The notes: generated by a model from the letters alone, not told the origin. A stretch of 64,000 nucleotides of DNA from Patagioenas fasciata (GCF_037038585.1 NC_092520.1:117721001-117785000); one strand, 5' to 3'; positions 11,801-24,400 are shown, counted from the first letter of the stretch. Made by a program: numbers and translations.

Positions 11801-14800
11801 TTGTGAAATACGTCCTGTTTTCCATTGCTGTTCCCATCATATAACATAGGAGTTATTTTTCTTTTCAGAGCTTGTAAAAGAAGACAGTTCAAAGGCTTGT
11901 TAAAGATCTGATGCTCACCTCCCAGGTCACAGATCTGCCTGAAAGGGGAAAGGTCAAATGCAGAAAGAACATCTCTGCCACATATACCCCATATTGAGTT
12001 CTGGCCAGCCAGGAATTTCAGCATTTCTTCTTCTGATCTAGTAATGCAAACAAACACAGCACACAGAAAAGGTAACTTATAATATCTTCGGTGATTTCTG
12101 TCATACAACTATTACAAGTTTTATCTTAAATTCTAATATCTGTTTTTAATTACACAGAATACATTCTCTTTACATGTAAAACCATGTTGAGTCTTACTGT
12201 AGCAGAAGGATACAACTATAAATTCACACATTTCGACAGGGAATGAATACTATTCAAGTTCAATAGCTTATTAAGCTGCTAATTCTCAGGCTTCTGAGGG
12301 ACTTTTTTTTTTTTCCTTCAACTACCATTGCCTCTGTGCCAGAGACCTGAGATACTATTTTGTCCTAGCTTCAGCTGGGGTAGAATTAATTTTCCTCCTA
12401 GTATCTGGTATAATGCTGTGTTTTGGATTTAGTATGAGAATAAGGCTGATAACACACTAATGTGTTAGTTGTTAAGCAGCCAAGGACTTTTCAGCTTCTC
12501 ATGCAGTGCCAGGTGCATAAGAATCTGGGAGAGGGCACAGTGAGGACAGCTGACCTGAACTGGCTAAAGGAGTATTCCATACCATATGACATCACGGTCA
12601 GTATATATTCTGCAGGGAACTGGTCAGGAGTACCGCTTCTTGCAAACTGGCTGGGTATCATTTGAGAGGTGGTGAGCAATTGCATTGTGCATTGCTTGGT
12701 TTATATTTTTTTATTATTATCCTTGTTATTATTAACATTTTCTCTTTCTGTCCTACTAAATTGTATTTATCTCAACCCATGAGGTTTAACTTTTTTCCTG
12801 ATTCTCTACCCATCCAACTGGGGGTGGTGGCAAGCAGAGAGCTGTGTGGTGCTTAGCTGTCTGCCATGTTAAACCACAACAGTTTTTCAGAATAGGAAAT
12901 TATATACTTCTATGCAGAATATCAGACAGTGTCCCAGTAATGGATATTGTTGAGAATGGAAAATGCTACATGATGGTTCTGATGAGTGGGATTCTCCCAT
13001 CATCATATTTAATTGTCCTGAGCCATAATTAAAAACTTTTTTTTTTATCTACAGTAGGAAGAATTCTGTTTCTATAAATATACTAATGATTACCTGTACA
13101 TTGCTCCAAAAGGGTCTTCAGATGAAATGCCAAAAGCTCTTTCATATTGGTTTCTTCCTTCTCTAAAATAGCAAGCACAAAAAACATGAGAGCATGGATT
13201 TGTTTTTCTCTTACCCCAAACACACCTTGGGACTGTAGTTTCAGCTAGTTCATCACTGTGGAAGGTGCTCAGCTTTGTACAGAATATAATATATGCCAGT
13301 CTGTCTATAATAGCTGTAAAGGTACCCTCATTTGCCACCCCAAAATATGCTGATATATTTCTCAGCCTTTCACTAGTACTTTTCAAGGCCAGGATGGATG
13401 TGGCTTTGAGCAACCTGATCTAGTAGAAGGTGTCCTTGGCCATGACAGAGGGGGTTGGAATTAGATGATCTTTAAGGTCCCTTCCAACCCAAACTATTCT
13501 ATGATTCTACGATTTATGGGAACACATCTCAGGCAAAGATACAAGACTGATGCAGTCATCACCATCACACACACCATGTTTGATCACCAGTTGCACTGAC
13601 TAAACAAGCAAGACTCCAGCCCCATATTAAAGTACTCCTATACATCTTTGTAATAGAAGTATCCTTAGCCATGATTACTCCCACTGTAATGATCAAGTGC
13701 TTTCCTGAAGGTCAAACACACAGATAACTGATTCCTAGGTCATCTCTACCTTCAGAAGAAAAAGGAAAACAAGAACACACACAAAGGGAGAATAAGAAAA
13801 AAACAAGAACATATATTGGCTGTGTCAACAGCCAAAATGAACTCTTGTTTTCTTCTGAGACCCAGTCAACATCTTCATCATGTCCTTCCCCAGAAACACA
13901 CCACTCAGAGGAGCCACACAGATTCCTTACCTCACAGCATCAGCCAGGTAGTGCCAGCACAAGTAGACTGTATTGGAATAATACATCATAATATGATACT
14001 GAGACGTGGGACTTGATTTTGTAAGGTAGATGTTGGAAATGTCTGTGTTTCTGTAGAGAGCTAAAGGGTGAAATAAATACATTAACTAACACATATGATA
14101 TACCACCTTGCCAAGACCATTGTACAGCATGGTATTTATCACCAGAAGTTGTCTATATGACCAAAGACACAATCACATCACTTCTACAACAAATCCCTCC
14201 ACTGCAATGAGCAGTGAGTGAGGGCTGCCGAAATGTGTGTTGTCTTATTCAGTGTGAGTAAACACTGTCTACCCACACTTACTCCAGCACTAAACATTTA
14301 TTTCAAGAACAGCAAGAGGAATGCCTTATGAGGGTCATCATTTACCTATGGGTTTCTGCTATAAGAGGACACTTTTGGTATGCTCTATTTAAAGGACAAG
14401 CCCTTGCAGACAAGTCTTTTTTCTGCTCAACAAGTGGGAGACAAGTCCCCAAAACAACATGCCAACCACACCTACCCTCTCTCAGTTCACTAGTGCAGGA
14501 CCATCTGCAGACACATGAACGTCTAAAGGACTCAAAGAAACCTCACCTATGAGACTGGCATACAAGAGGAATATAAAAGACAGACCCTGCTCTCTCTAAA
14601 CTCATTGTGCAACTACAGTAAAAGCCCTAAAACAAGACAAGGCAACACAAGCCAGAGCAAGGGACACAACTTACAAGACTGGCTAGTCCAGACCAGTTTT
14701 CTGATGACCACAGATGCCTTCCCACCACATGGACCCAAGGTCTTTGATGCTCAGGCAAACTTAAATCACCTCTCAGTTCAGATCAACAACCTAACAAAAT

Positions 14801-16795
14801 ACTTCACATGGTGGCAAAACATCAACAAAAAACAAAATACATTTTAAAATCATGTTGTTGCCCATTTACCCTTGCATTTTATCCTAAGGTTTAAAAATCA
14901 CACCCACACCTCAGAGTTTTTTGAGACCAGCTCTGCAGAGACCCTGAATATCTTCTCCAAGGTCACCTGAGGCTCTTGCACAAAGTTTAGAGACATAGAG
15001 CCTTTCACCTGGGTTTTACATTATACTTCTAATCATGCTGACATTTGCTGCTTCTCCTCCAGCTGAAGAATGGATGGTGTTATCGAGTGATTCTCTCCTC
15101 CTTTCAACAACAGCAACTGGCCTTATACAACATATCACCTCTCCCCACACACCTTGCCTCACTTTCAAAACCATCAGAGGTTTAAGTCACTTAATTTCTT
15201 CCCCTTTTGCCTTTATTACCTCCTTCTTGTGTGAGCTCTACTGCCAAGAGCTTCAGTCCCACACAGGCATCCAGCAGCCTTTCCATCCCCGTGGTGCTGG
15301 TACCCAAACGTGCAGCAATGGCATCTGAAGAAAGAGGCTTTCCTGACTCCAGCAGAAGATCAAACACCCCCAGTTCACAGGCAGTGAACATAACCTGGGG
15401 GTAAGGAAAGGTGGGAATGAGAGATCAAGTGAAAGCACCAAAGCCTACCACATTTCTAAACCTGCTCTGTTGGAAAAAATATACACTTTTTCATGTAAAA
15501 ATCTTATTTCATATAAAGTCCAATGATTAAACTGAAGCTTCTCCAAACACCAATAATACCATATAGTGCTTGTAATGCACCTTTTTTCATTTCTTTCCCT
15601 TTCCTGGCAAAGCCAGCCAATGTTTTTGGCTCACAAAGGTTCACATTTAGAGACCAAGTTTTGAGTGTGAATGTTCCTGCCTCCTCCTTAGTTTCAGAGA
15701 ACATTCTCAATCTCTCTTTCTTTTTTCTTGGAGACTCAATGACAAGACTGTAGTGGTGAATTTTTCTGTTGTTGTTTTTGTTCTTTAGCTAAGGGTCTAA
15801 CACATGCTCCAGTGAACTCTAGAGATTCTCGTGTGGGTTGCAGCAGGTAGGAATATTCCACCCTGTGGTCCCTATTTTCAGGGTGCTTGACTGCAGTGGA
15901 CTTCCTGAGGCAGGGAGGTTCCTCTCAATCAAAAGGATTGTCTCATTCAGGCCAGCAGAACTGGAGGTGTATAACATCTCTAGGAATGACCTTCAACCTT
16001 CAGACAGACATATGTAAATACACATACGAAAAACATCCTTCTTTAGCTGCACACAGTCAAGTTTACAAGTATTACCCTACTTATCTGGCCACACAAACAC
16101 CCCTAAAACAGTAACAAATACAGGCAGTCAATTGAGTTGATGCATCTACAAAGATTTGATAAAGTCCAGAGGAAGCTCTTTTTACCCTCAGTTAGAACAT
16201 ATTTAACCAAAGTTGAGATCGCAGAAAAGTTCTCAAGCTCAGCCTTCTGCACAGTACATAGAGACAAACCATGGGAGAGGGAAGCATATTCTTTGAGAAG
16301 ACATTTGAAAAGTCTTGTTCTTTGTATGGTTTAACAGAAGGGGAAAAGGCAATTGAAGTAAGCTCTCTGTTTCTCAAACTCCAAAAATGAAAACTGGGAA
16401 GAAATACCACCACCAGAGGAACATCCCACATTTGAGGCAGTCAGACAGCAAGCCCTCAGCTATTAACTGTGGTTTTTATAAAGCCTCATACAGAGACAAG
16501 GCCTGCTCATCCAACAGCCCAGAGGGGTCTCAATGCTAAGTCTACTCTGAGAGGTCAGCTCACTTTCAAATCTTTTTTCAAATTTCCTTCCTGCCTAGAT
16601 GAGCTGACAGGATGTTTTAATATGAGATGGTCTTCCTCCCAAAAAGTTACATCCTAACTCACTAGCATAAGATCCTTGAATATTTCTGTCTGCATCTATC
16701 CAAGACTGAGTTAGATTTCTTACCTTTGAGACTAAAAATCCACTGCTGTATTGCAAGATGACTTGAGGATAGTCAAGGTCCTCTGCAGAACCCAT
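8632..16795 (-). CDS. ASMT: Acetylserotonin O-methyltransferase, 8 coding exons
   Basis: The enzyme transfers a methyl group from S-adenosylmethionine to N-acetylserotonin, the last step of melatonin synthesis in pineal and retina, in the cytosol. Coding exons (transcript order): 16795-16724, 15394-15220, 14060-13931, 13162-13094, 12037-11919, 10997-10857, 9615-9493, 8843-8632. All have GT donors and AG acceptors, phases agree, and the sum is 1,041 nt, 346 codons plus TAA, the length known for chicken. The N-terminal dimerisation domain (about 1-110) includes FTACELGVFDLL. The SAM-binding glycine loop DLGGGGG starts at 186. The catalytic-type LHDW puts His at 256 and Asp at 257. The start MGSAEDLDYPQ is chosen because it aligns with the family's N-terminus. 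No frameshift or premature stop is seen, so the gene looks intact. Two LTRs and two CR1s lie in or next to it. No canonical AATAAA is seen in the 200 bp past the stop. Confidence 0.96.
9493..9615 (-). CDS. ASMT: ASMT coding exon 7 (residues 236-277)
   Basis: It encodes DFFNDSIPEAELYILSK and TLHDWDDDKC, including the catalytic-type HD pair. Acceptor TTTACAG, donor GTAGGTGTG. Confidence 0.95.
10857..10997 (-). CDS. ASMT: ASMT coding exon 6 (residues 189-236)
   Basis: Acceptor CTCTAAAG, then the rest of the glycine loop (GGGGALAQE), then the second SAM-contact strand VTIYDLPKVV. Donor GTAGGTGTG. Confidence 0.93.
11229..11410 (-). mobile_element. CR1 LINE fragment in ASMT intron
   Basis: The plus strand reads AATCACAGAATGTTTGATC, then CATCTAGTCCAATCCTCC and GGCAGCCTGTTCCAGTGCTC, the reverse complement of a CR1 3' end. 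It lies between ASMT coding exons 5 and 6, sense with the gene. Confidence 0.85.
11919..12037 (-). CDS. ASMT: ASMT coding exon 5 (residues 149-189)
   Basis: Acceptor CATTACTAG, donor GTGAGCATC. It encodes SEEEMLKFLAG to QICDLG, entering the SAM-binding motif, which is split between this exon and the next. Confidence 0.93.
12361..12881 (+). mobile_element. Solo LTR (avian ERVL-like) in ASMT intron
   Basis: It starts TGTCCTAGCTTCAGCTGG and ends CATGTTAAACCACAACA. Inside is a TATA-like CAGTATATATTCTGC near 12,600. It is related along its length to 43,921-44,493. It lies between ASMT coding exons 4 and 5, antisense to the gene. Flanking 5-mers do not match well, consistent with age. Confidence 0.75.
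13094..13162 (-). CDS. ASMT: ASMT coding exon 4 (residues 126-149)
   Basis: A 69-nt exon encoding EGRNQYERAFGISSED and PFGAMY, with acceptor CTATTTTAG and donor GTAATCATT. The split codons on both sides give Arg. Confidence 0.92.
13382..13515 (+). mobile_element. CR1 LINE 3'-end fragment
   Basis: CAAGGCCAGGATGGATG, GCAACCTGATCTAGTAG, GATGATCTTTAAGGTCCC and the terminal TTCTATGATTCTACGATT mark a CR1 3' end. It lies between ASMT coding exons 3 and 4, antisense to the gene. Confidence 0.9.
13931..14060 (-). CDS. ASMT: ASMT coding exon 3 (residues 83-126)
   Basis: Two AG acceptors 10 nt apart are possible. Only the upstream one (CCCTTTAG, exon start 14,060) keeps phase with exon 2 and gives LYRNTDISNIYL. 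The downstream one (CTCTACAG) would shift the frame. It ends DAV plus AG before donor GTAAGGAAT. Confidence 0.93.
15220..15394 (-). CDS. ASMT: ASMT coding exon 2 (residues 25-83)
   Basis: Acceptor TACCCCCAG, then VMFTACELGVFDLL; it ends in LTQEG with donor GTAATAAAG, leaving one base of the next codon. It encodes the helical N-terminal domain used in dimer contacts by this methyltransferase family. Confidence 0.93.
16724..16795 (-). CDS. ASMT: ASMT coding exon 1 (residues 1-24)
   Basis: It runs from ATG to AAG followed by donor GTAAGAAAT and ends in FLVSK. A plausible acceptor (GCCTCAG) lies 12 nt before the ATG, with the exon starting at 16,807. The 5' UTR is therefore probably spliced from a separate upstream exon. 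Confidence 0.93.
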
Positions 16796-16807
16796 TTTCA
16801 TTCCAGA

Positions 16808-19800
16808 CTGAGGCACAGGTTCTCTGGTCCTCTTAATTTAAATAAGCTTCTTTCCACCAAGCACTGAGCACACCAGCTGATCCACTTAATCTCATTGCTT
16901 CTGAGAAGCACACTGGTTACAAAACACAGTAGCTGAGTTTTCTGGCTTCAATGGGTCTTTCTGCCAGATTGAGCTGTTTCTTTGGCTCTTCCATCATCAA
17001 GTACAAGGCTAAAGAAGCAGTGCAGATTAAAGCTTGTATTTTCAGTTCTGTAGTTGGTTAACACACTGGTACTTCAGAAGCACTTGAAAGCTTGTCACAA
17101 ACAAACTAGAAATCAGTCCAGAACAGCAACAAGAACCTGAATTCAGTGCAATGTATTGAGAGATCATAAACCAAAGCAGAGTCTTACTCGGGGCTTGTTC
17201 AAAGGGAGCTCTCCTCCATCTGGCTGGCTTTTTGATGCTGGAAGACTTCCCAAGAATAGAAATCCTTACATATGTCAGCCAGTCCAGTGATGTGACCCCA
17301 AAGGAAAGACAACAATTTGGCAACACAATTCTCCAAGTAAAATGTGGACATTCCCAGCGGTGTAAGAGTGAAGGAGTATCAGCTCATCTGAAAGCGGTCA
17401 TGGCATGCTCCTGCCCAAGCCTGGCATCTCCCACGGACCTAATTCCACTCACTCCCCACTCAGACATATGCACAGGACTTACCTCCATCATGCTGAAAGA
17501 GAGACTTTCTCAGCCTCAGGCTCTGGGTACATGACCCAGGGGCTCAGACCTCACCCACGCGAAGAAAACAACCAGCATAGCTACTAAGGAGCAGGCAAGA
17601 GCTGCCGAGGAAATAATTCTCCACACAAGGAACTGAAGAATAAGAAAGCATCCCACCAGAGTCCGTGCCTGGTATAATTTCCACCCAGGTGTGGAAAACC
17701 TGGGTGTGCTTCCCTGGCCTCATTTGCAAGCCATGCCCATGGAAAAGATAAAAGAAACAGAGACACATAGGCAGAGAGGAGTGGAAATGTGCTGTGATTG
17801 CACAGCTCCAGGTGACCCTGGGGCTGGCTGTGCGGTACACCCCATCCCTAAGTGCAGAAGCAGCCAGTCCAAAGAGAAGCTAAGAGTCTATTTGTTGTGC
17901 TGCTTTGTTGTAGTGACTTGTTTGCACTAACAAAGATCATTCATGTGAAATCTGCAAGGAATTAAATCTTCTCGTTCTATTTCTGTATTTTGCAGGTATC
18001 TCCCCACATACTGGCTTTGAAGGGAATGCTTGCTTGGCAGCTGCCAGTGGTGGTGGGCAGGGGTGTTCTACTTGTGCTTTGGCATGTTTTGGCAGAGCAG
18101 GGTGCTGAGGGAAGACAAACGGTTCTACGTTTTCTAGCTGGCTGCCATGGTCCTCCTCCCCTGCTTCGCAAAACTTATCAGAGGCATGCAGCAAATTCTT
18201 ATGAAGAAACAATGAAATGACTGCCAAGCACAAGATGTGGAATGGATTCCAACTTCACACAGAACATACCTCATAAGCCTTTCATCTGAAAATTAAAACC
18301 CTGGATTACTTTCCTAAAATCTCTCTGCCCCACTGTTCATTGATCTGGCTTGTAAATGCGCAAAATCTTACCTTTTCAGGCACACACTGCAACTCTCAGG
18401 TGAGAACAGATGTCAGTTATCACCCTTTCTCCCCTCTGTACACAACTCAGAAACAGTATTTGTTTTATGTTCTAACACCACTGCGTGTCCTGTTTTACCA
18501 GAACACTGGGTCCAAACACCTAGTTTACAGCAAGCACCAATCTGTAGAAACACTTAGACCGCCACACCCTGGCCAGTGTAGCCTGGAACTACAGTGCCAT
18601 TGCCTTACTAGTGTACCACACTTCACTGTCTGGTACAGCTTAGACACTAATGTTCTGTTTATTTTGTACTGTGGAGACTGGAGATCACAACATGCTTCTC
18701 TGCCGGAGTGACTATGGAATCCGTACAGCTTGCATTTAACAAGGTATGGCTTCTCTGAAAGAAATTGCTGAACAGTTTCAAGAACACAGTATTTCTCTGC
18801 CAAAGGCCAATTCTGCAACTCCGCCTGCCGGCTACTGAGAAACAAATCGGTGCAATTTTGCCAAAGCATAAACATTTGCCACTTTCGGGATAACTGATTT
18901 CATAAGAGCTATTCAGATCCAGGCCATCAGCCATGCTGGAAGCAAATGCTCACCACACTGAAGTATACATTTCCATTGGGCTAAACAAAACGACTCTAGG
19001 CAGAGCTCTAGCTGCTGCTCATGAGCTTACAGATCGCTTTCCTCAAATGGCGCAGCTGCAGATTCGTAATCAGATATTCCAGTGACATTTAGTACAGCTA
19101 CATTTAAGATTCACGAGTATGAACATGCTCAATCTTTGATTCTTATAGTTTCAACGAAACAGCAGATGGTTATGTGCACAGCTGTAGACTAGCATGTCTG
19201 AACGGGCCAGAGATTGACTTCACTTAAGGCAAACTTATAGAGTACAAGAGGGTCTGGTAATCAAATGACCGCACAGTTAATTAAACCCACTTGAGGTACT
19301 TTTTCAGTTATGACTGAACCTGTCTGTTGAAGACACCAGATGTAATCATCTAATGGGATTACTACCAGTAGCGAGATACAAGGGATGAGGTTGCAGATAA
19401 CTGACATGAGACTGATGCAAAGCCACATGCAGTGTGTTGCTGTTTCCAAGTAAATAGTGAGGCTTAAAGCTTAAGCTCCTTTTAAGCTACAAATGCATTC
19501 ATGAAGGTGAAATTGCAATGGCTTGCTTTCTCTGAAAACTCCATCAAGGTTTTTGTCATAGCACTTAGACCACATCCAAGCTAAAGCTGTTACTTCACCT
19601 CCACAGTTTTATTTTGGTAATGAATTTTTCTTTGCCTAAGTGACTCAGTACAGACAAATACTACACAAAAAAAAAAAAAAAAAAATTACTAAGTTTTGCA
19701 TAGCATTTGAAAGTAAGAAATTATCTAAAACAAAGCAGATTTAGTAAAATTAATGTGTCTGTCAGTGAGAAATGGTAGACCACACATGCAACCTTCCTTG

Positions 19801-20875
19801 TAAGCAACAGTCTCAGGGATGTGATGATCATGAGTCTCAGTAACACCAGTGCAGAAACAACTGTGCCTTGCTACCATTATTAAGCCTCTAAGTATGCCCA
19901 GCTTATGTCAGATGGCCTAGAGGTGCATTAAGATCACAAAATTTGTACCTTTTTTTTTTTTTAAGAATCCTAAAAAGCCAAGATGCTCAGTATCATACTT
20001 TTTATTTGAAACAGAACATCCAGTTTTAATGAAATACTAATTTTCTTTTTTACCTTCTAATTCTTCTCAGCTTTTACAATAGAGGCATTTCCATAGTAAG
20101 ATAACTATTGTTTCTGTCAGTTTTTGACATCAACTAATTTTAGTTTTTTCCTGCTTACATCACTTATACTACTGGCAGACATTTGGAATGGGCAGGAAAT
20201 CCCGTATACCCAGCTCATTCTCTAAGCAACCCTTCCCCTCTCAGTTTTCTTTATAGTACAAACTCAGACTGAGAATGTCTTTTAGAGACCATCACAAGCA
20301 ATCCAGAGTTGTTCTCAGTTTAACTTCCTGGCCTGCAAACAATCTCTCAACAAATAATTCAACCAAATAGCCATGGATCTCTCTGTCAGATGAGGATCTC
20401 AGCAGATAAGAGGCATAGTCTCCCTGAGGACAGACAGGTTCACTTGCTAAAATTGTACAGGTCAAAACTTTAAAGAGACCAAAAAATGAAAAGAAAGACA
20501 GCAACTGAGTCAGGCTTTGAGGTCAGAAATCACTTGTGCTCTGTCAAGCATCACAAAGGCAATCAGTGGACACACAATTGCCTTGCACAGGCCATTTTAC
20601 ACTTGCTAATCTGACAATCTTCTCCATATCTTCAAAAAGAGAGCTTTAGAAAAAAATAGCTCCATGACAAACACTCCAGGTGGCTCCTCTCAAATGAGCC
20701 TTATGCTGTTTGACAGCTATATCAGGTGTGGTGAGTAGGAGGTAAAAACTTTGCCTGCCCTTTTCCAGTTAAGGTAGAAAATAACAGAGCACTTACAGGC
20801 ACACATCTGGGACCACATGCAGAATTGCAGGGAAGACCCCATCTAAGAGTGATCAGTCCTTGCTCAGACACTTGG
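16808..20875. other. ASMT 5' flank or first intron, no gene seen
   Basis: No recognisable coding exon. A poly-A run occupies 19,667-19,685. If the putative first exon at 21.3 kb belongs to ASMT, this stretch is its first intron. Confidence 0.5.
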
Positions 20876-21326
20876 CAGGTTGAGGCTGCTAGCTGGGAGT
20901 GACAGTGGTGCTACCACACCTTCAGCCCTTAGCATTGTCCTGTAAACAGGCCAGCTGCAAGGACAGCTCTCCTGGGTATCCCCTCCAGAGTAGGCAGAGC
21001 TCACTTCACAGGTGCCACAGTGTACATGCAACTAGGTATCAGTCTAAACCAGTTCTGGTCAGCCTTCGCCCTTCAAAAGTTTTAGAACCTACTACTACAG
21101 AAAAGCATTTGTTTGGGTTAATCTATGATTATCTTTTTGGTGAAGCAGGAGATATATTCAGAGGATGCAGCAGGTCAGGGGAAAGCAGATCAAATTGATT
21201 TTCTGTGCTATGATTACAAAGAAGAAAGTATGGTGGTGCATACCATTTCAAACAAGCCTCAAGAGCCCAATATCAAATTAAGCACAAAAACATAGAGGTA
21301 CATTTGCTTTTAACAACGATACTTAC

Positions 21327-21380
21327 ACACGTAGGAATGTAAGGCACAAGAGGGATCTATTCTGTACACCCAGTTCTGAA
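21327..21380 (-). other. Putative noncoding first exon upstream of ASMT (copy B)
   Basis: On the minus strand a TATAAA box (21,411 to 21,406) precedes a short segment ending in a strong donor GTAAGTATC at 21,326. The segment and donor are conserved in copy A, while the sequence around them varies more. It lies 4.5 kb upstream of the ASMT start codon on the same strand. The first coding exon of ASMT has an acceptor 12 nt before its ATG, so this is a natural candidate for ASMT exon 1. The 5' end is approximate. An upstream-start alternative for another transcript cannot be excluded. Confidence 0.5.
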
Positions 21381-21405
21381 GTATCGACTGCAATTAGCTT
21401 GCTGC

Positions 21406-21411
21406 TTTATA
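21406..21411 (-). promoter_or_regulatory. TATA box, putative ASMT promoter
   Basis: TATAAA on the minus strand, conserved in the duplicate at 509-514. A CAATTAG motif (a photoreceptor/pineal-type PCE-1 sequence) lies close by at 21,391-21,397, but on the plus strand and downstream of the TATA, so its relevance is doubtful. Confidence 0.45.
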
Positions 21412-24400
21412 CAAACACTAGAGACAACTCTGCAAATTTATTGTGAGGCAGTAAAAGATACATTGTGCAAATAGCATGTTAGCTGGGCTGAGGAATGGAT
21501 GGATCAACAGCATACAACATAAACTTAATGAAATGTATGTTGTATCCAGATTATAACCAAACCTCTAATGGAGGATACCAGATAAAAACACGGGCAATAC
21601 ATATATTTCCTCCTTAACTTGTATAGCAATGCAAGCTATCAGTGGTCAATTCTGATCACCCATTTATGAATTAAAGCACCTATCAAGCTATTTAGTTTAA
21701 TTGCTGTCTTATATAGAATCTAACATCTCTACCTCTGCTACCAAACATGAGCAACTGCAATGGTCTGTTAGACAATCCTAGACATGTTCAACAACTGCCC
21801 TAAAGCTAACACTGGTGAGATGTCCAGGCAGCACTGATTTGTGATCAGCTCTCACTGGTTTGTGTTTTCTGCCTTGTGGTCCCTGCTACAGTCCTGTGCT
21901 TGCAATTTCAGGAGCCACCACAAAAATTCCCATTTTCCCTAACAGCTTTTCAGATGATGCTTCCAGAGAACATATAAAATATTTTTATATGCATACCTAA
22001 TCGTGCATATGCCCTTATTCTAGGTCATTGAATAGATTACTCTGCAAAGGTAGAGTCAATTAGAAAGAAACCATGGATATGGTCAACAGCTCTGGTAACC
22101 ACTTCTTACTAATGTAATGACTTTGGGCAATAAGACTTGCACATTATCAGAATTACCATAGGAGGCAGTGAGCAGATGGAAACTACCACAACAATCATAT
22201 TGAAGGGCTTGGCCTTGCACTTGTGGTGAAGCTGTAGTTTCTGTTGAATAAGCTGCTTCCTGAGTCACCTGGTGCACGCTGAGGCTAGGAGATAAAAAGC
22301 AAACTGCAGGCTGAAAGGCTGGTAAGTGCAGAGACTCTTCAGCCCTCAGACAGAAACAGGAGACGTTTTTCTTTAAGGATGAGAACAGGACTGTGGGGTA
22401 ACACTGTCCTTAGCAGCAGGAACTTTGATTTCTTACCATTTTGAGGATTATGTTCTCTGTTTAACAAGTGCTGCAGGAAAACCACTCCTAGCTGCTAGTG
22501 CCAGGTGCCACAGTGAGGCAACAGCATATGCAGGGACAGAACACATCAGCTCCTGCACAGCACATGGAGGCACAGGAGCTTTGGCCAACAACCTTCCCAC
22601 TCCCTTCAGCTCAGACCCATCTGTGATGAGCAGTGTCCTCGTCCTCAAATGGGAAGAGGTCATATGCTGCCTTGTATCATTAGATGATTTATACTCTTCT
22701 GAGCCCTACGCATTCTCAGGAGCAACATGAGCTCCCACTGCCCTGATCCCACTCTCCTGGCACCTCTGTGAGGACAAAAGGGAGACATTGTGCTTTGTGG
22801 TGACAGACATGACATCTCTCCTGGAGCTGAGATCAAGAACAGAGGTGCGTCCTCACAACTGAGAAAAGCCTCTTCCTGTCTCACTGTGTGACTTACGACG
22901 CAAGAATGGGAGCACCAGAAGAAAACCTGGGCATTTTTGGGAGCTCAGTGGAGTATGGCTCATAGGTCTCACTCACTGCTGACAAGGCTTTCCAGCAGGC
23001 ACAAACACATCACTGTAGCATGGAGTAGCCCAACCCATGGCGCAACGGGATTTACACCCCATATTTACACCACACCAGTCCTGCTCACACAGGAAATTTT
23101 CTACTATCGAAGGAAAGACCATACCAGTAAATAGTGAAGCTGAGGCTGATTGTAAAGTAAGCTTAAAATTAATTGACAGGTATGGCTGCTTGACAAAGAG
23201 CAAGAAGCTGGGAACTATTTGAGTTTTCTGCTTTGCCATGGCATGGGAAGAGATCCAGAGTTAGAAATTAGGACAAAAAATGAAGTCAAATGCACGGGAT
23301 AAGCTTAATGCTTCTGGAGAAATTATTCCACTGAAGTCTTCCATCACCCTCAAGGATTTCTTTCCTCACCTCTACCTTGGGCTTGCCATGTGTTCAGTCA
23401 AGATGAAAGCTGACATTCAGGCTCCAACTTTTCAACTGTAGCCCAATGAAGAATAAACAAAGACTTAAAACAGCTTTGCTCACTCAGATCCTCGATGTTC
23501 TGGTACGAATAGTTAATAAATCTATAATCCTGCTTATAACACTTGGGAACAAAGCCCTCAAAACAAAACCAAATCGTAAGTATTGACAAATGGAATAGGG
23601 TATGTAACTTTGATGCAATGGGACGTAAGTAACATGCAATCCATGACAAGCCTAGGCAAAGAGAGTCAAGTTACTACCAGTAGATAAATCTCACTGACCA
23701 GTTTTACCAGTTAAATAGGCAGATACCTTTGCAGACATCCTCACTGGACTGGATTTCTAGCAGCTAAGGATCTGAAAGTAGAGGTAGTAGAGCAGCTAAG
23801 TCAGACTCCATCCAATACTCAACCATATCAACATAAACTCAGTGTTTCTGAAGTATTTGTTTGGTATGTCTTTGGTAAGTGTTAGCTGCTAAATCTCATA
23901 CTCTTCAGTTCCTTTAACATTTATAAAAGAACCTGTGACTGCAGTATAATTTAAGCAACCTATATTTAATAATTAAACAAAAACAGTAGTGTGGTTTATG
24001 GGAACTCCTTCACTAACTAGACCAAAGTTTGTTTATCAAAGTTGGAAGCCCATTTCAAAAGGACATTCCTTTAAAGCAGCTAACCCAGCAAAGAATAGAC
24101 ACTGAACACTTTTCATATGAACTCAAGGTCACTCAACAGACATACAGTGAAATGGAAGAAAAGAGACCAACTGATTTTACCTGCTTTTAGACAGCTCCTG
24201 AAAGACAGTCTTGCAAATCCAAGAAATCAGGTAAGATTTAACCTATCAGCATTACAACATTCTTCCAGAGTAGGGAAAAATATCAGTAACTGCAATATTT
24301 CAGCTTCTGGAAGTCAATATTACAAAGCCTGCTGGTATCCTAGGTTCTTTTGTTTGAAACACGAAGACCCCTAGAAGATAACTAGTAGAAACATACTGAC

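Larger units (their letters stand above)
20876..24250. repeat. Duplicated block, copy B
   Basis: The second copy of the block at 1-4,600, in direct orientation, lies between ASMT and AKAP17A. Anchors are given under copy A. Offsets grow from 20,876 at the left to about 22,235 by 23,351, then fall to about 19,660 by 24,050. The copies therefore have large indels, one of them the CR1 unique to copy A. Confidence 0.8.

Noticed and set aside
13090-13413. Longer version of ASMT exon 4
   Set aside because: The extra upstream codons are intronic. The acceptor at 13,163-13,164 fits phase and homology.
16887-16892. TAATCT as a CRX/OTX site in the ASMT flank
   Set aside because: A six-base motif is expected often by chance. 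There is no paired element or conservation evidence here.
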